NCBI RefSeq assembly: GCF_049472135.1
Contig: NZ_JBMOVV010000001.1
Coordinates: 372,001 to 436,000 of the forward strand
Reading direction: 5' to 3'
Origin: Arcobacter_B sp049472135
GTDB lineage: Bacteria > Campylobacterota > Campylobacteria > Campylobacterales > Arcobacteraceae
Length of the DNA: 64,000 nt
The notes beneath the pieces were generated by a model. It did no database searches and was not told the origin of the DNA. It saw only the letters and a program-made list of their open reading frames with translations. This document shows, one piece after another, positions 62,709 through 64,000 of this stretch. Each line of letters begins with the position of its first letter. The stretch's first letter is position 1. The translations under genes were made by a program, and so were the position numbers.

Positions 62709-62710
62709 AC

Positions 62711-62730
62711 CCATACATATTTAAATGTAT
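62711..62730. terminator. Bidirectional hairpin between convergent genes
   Basis: CATACAT and ATGTATG flank a 6-base centre between the stop codons of the 202-residue protein and the OmpA-domain protein. It is short, with T-rich sequence on both sides. Confidence 0.5.
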
Positions 62731-62744
62731 GAGTTGTATTATAT

Positions 62745-64000
62745 TTAGTTATTTTTTAAACTATATTCAAAAACTTCTACAATCACTTTTCTATCATTAG
62801 CTAAATTACCTGTAGATTGCTCGTTACTTATTCCAAATGTTTCAAATCTAAAATTATCTAAATCCAATTCTTTAGAAAGTAATTCATTAACAAAATGTTT
62901 CTTTATATTTTCTGCTCTTGCAATAGATAAAGAATAATTGTCATTAATTTTATTCTTACTTTTTTCAATATTATCTATATCAGAGTAACCTACAATTTTA
63001 ATGAAATACTTTTTATTATAATTAAAAGACTTTGTTAAAGTAGAGACTTTTTTTATATGTTTGTCATTTTCTATTGAACCAGAAGTAAATAAAAAAATCT
63101 CTGATTTATCTTTTTTTAAGGAAATAGATTGTTTATTTATAGTTAAATCTTCATTCACTAGATTATTATAAAAATACATACTTGAAATATCACTATTATT
63201 AAATACTTGTAATCTTGTATAGTTATGATCAAAATTTTTTACTAAAAAAACACTTACAGAAGAAGTACTACTTATATATTGAAAGTTATCTTTACTATTG
63301 AAAGAGTCGATATTTCTAACCAATTTCAATTTTACTTTATTTAAATTGTGCTCATTAATTAATTTGAGTGCATAAACAATTGGTGATAGACCTATAACAA
63401 TTAACGTTGATACTGAAACAAGAAAAATATATTTTATATAAGAAAAAGTTTTATTCACTTTTAAAGGCAAAAACTCTACTGAATATAAACCAAAAATAAA
63501 ATGAGCTAGGAAACAGAAGAAGCTATACGAGTATTTTTTTTCAATTACCATTAAATAATAAAGTAAAAATATGGATAAAATATATAAAATAAAAAACCCT
63601 ATAGAAAAATAGAAATGTTTGTTTTTTAATAATCTCTTATTTATATTATTCTCATAGTTTATTTCAAAATTTTGCTTATCTTTAACAAAATATATTATTA
63701 TAGTCATACAAAAGATACCTAAAATAAATACTATAAAAATATCATTTGAAATCCAACTCATTATTAAATCTAAAGGATCAACAAAATTAAATATATCAAA
63801 TTCAAAATACTTATTGTATAAAATATAATTGTAAAGAAACCCCAGAAATATTGAATATGACAAAATTAAACTTCCTACAATCTTATAATTATCATAAATC
63901 ATATAAAAAGTTTTTGATTTTTCTTTTTCTATTTCTTTTATATTATTATTTAATATAATTGATCTATCTATATATAAGGTTATATAAGTTTTAATGTCAC
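62745..64000 (-). CDS. Multi-spanning membrane protein with OmpA-like domain (partial)
   Basis: The frame is open to the window edge. ATG 63902 gives 385 residues, but about 32 more codons lie upstream in frame (DIKTYITLYIDRSIILNNNI, then KEIEKEKSKTFY) without a stop, and no clear ribosome site precedes 63902, so the true start may lie outside. From ATG: about five hydrophobic segments (10-30, 50-70, 95-115, 120-140 and 155-180) then an OmpA/MotB-like domain (about 285-380, GYSDIDNIEKSKNKINDNYS, SIARAENIKKHF and a late NDRKVIVEVF). The OmpA fold normally binds peptidoglycan. The topology is unusual. Function unknown. Confidence 0.65.
   Translation of the reverse strand, partial: DIKTYITLYIDRSIILNNNIKEIEKEKSKTFYMIYDNYKIVGSLILSYSIFLGFLYNYILYNKYFEFDIFNFVDPLDLIMSWISNDIFIVFILGIFCMTIIIYFVKDKQNFEINYENNINKRLLKNKHFYFSIGFFILYILSIFLLYYLMVIEKKYSYSFFCFLAHFIFGLYSVEFLPLKVNKTFSYIKYIFLVSVSTLIVIGLSPIVYALKLINEHNLNKVKLKLVRNIDSFNSKDNFQYISSTSSVSVFLVKNFDHNYTRLQVFNNSDISSMYFYNNLVNEDLTINKQSISLKKDKSEIFLFTSGSIENDKHIKKVSTLTKSFNYNKKYFIKIVGYSDIDNIEKSKNKINDNYSLSIARAENIKKHFVNELLSKELDLDNFRFETFGISNEQSTGNLANDRKVIVEVFEYSLKNN

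Noticed and set aside
1..64000. tRNA, rRNA, CRISPR arrays or insertion sequences
   Set aside because: I saw no cloverleaf-like tRNA, no rRNA segment, no regular direct repeats with spacers and no transposase-like frame, though a computational scan would be more reliable.

Overview
The window is AT-rich chromosomal DNA from a member of the Campylobacterota, most likely the Arcobacter group. This is an inference from gene content and protein resemblance; no 16S gene or database search was available. Lineage markers are hobA next to holB, a single XerH-type recombinase with a dif-like palindrome beside it, a 6S/purD-motif RNA directly upstream of purD, a long-form folP and a CJM1_0395-type putative metalloprotease.

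Positions 1-48200 and the tyrA gene are ordinary core chromosome. Left to right: the tail of a phospholipase-D-type nuclease, a diguanylate cyclase, an M48 protease, rmuC, an SO_0444-type permease, moeA, a TtcA-family enzyme, trxC, two SulP transporters, pssA, a Ppx/GppA phosphatase, ilvB-ilvH, lpxD-ftsK, hpf, der, hemD, 6S RNA, purD-RDD-lptD-PRTase-pnp, a five-gene chemotaxis operon (cheY-cheA-cheR-cheD-cheB), a PAS-GGDEF protein, xerH, an M3 peptidase, prmC, hemW, rppH, lysC-hobA-holB-folP and tyrA.

From about 49150 to 59814 lies what looks like a complete inovirus (filamentous phage) prophage. Nearly all its genes run on the minus strand in an order like that of Ff phages: major coat protein, a hairpin terminator, small DNA-binding and virion proteins, a Cys-rich pIII-like adsorption protein with a Gly/Thr/Pro linker, a pVI-like protein, a Zot/pI ATPase overlapping its own secretin (pIV), a two-tyrosine HUH Rep, an HTH protein and a tyrosine integrase at the left end. 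A CI-type repressor faces the other way at 59500. The intergenic regions hold large inverted repeats that could be replication origins or packaging signals.

Next to the repressor (59940-64000) is an AT-rich cassette of unrecognised genes: a beta-helix/pentapeptide-like protein with C-terminal membrane segments, a 36-residue membrane peptide, a small secreted protein, a very Ala/Gly-rich glycine-zipper protein, a membrane protein with a basic coiled tail, and a multi-spanning OmpA-domain protein that runs off the window edge. No right attachment site was found, so it is open whether this cassette is phage cargo or chromosomal. It is the most likely place for something undescribed.

Other points of interest are two genes that seem to begin at AUA (ftsK and a small gene at 6334-6651), and four short GFFDD-type repeats in the CheA linker.
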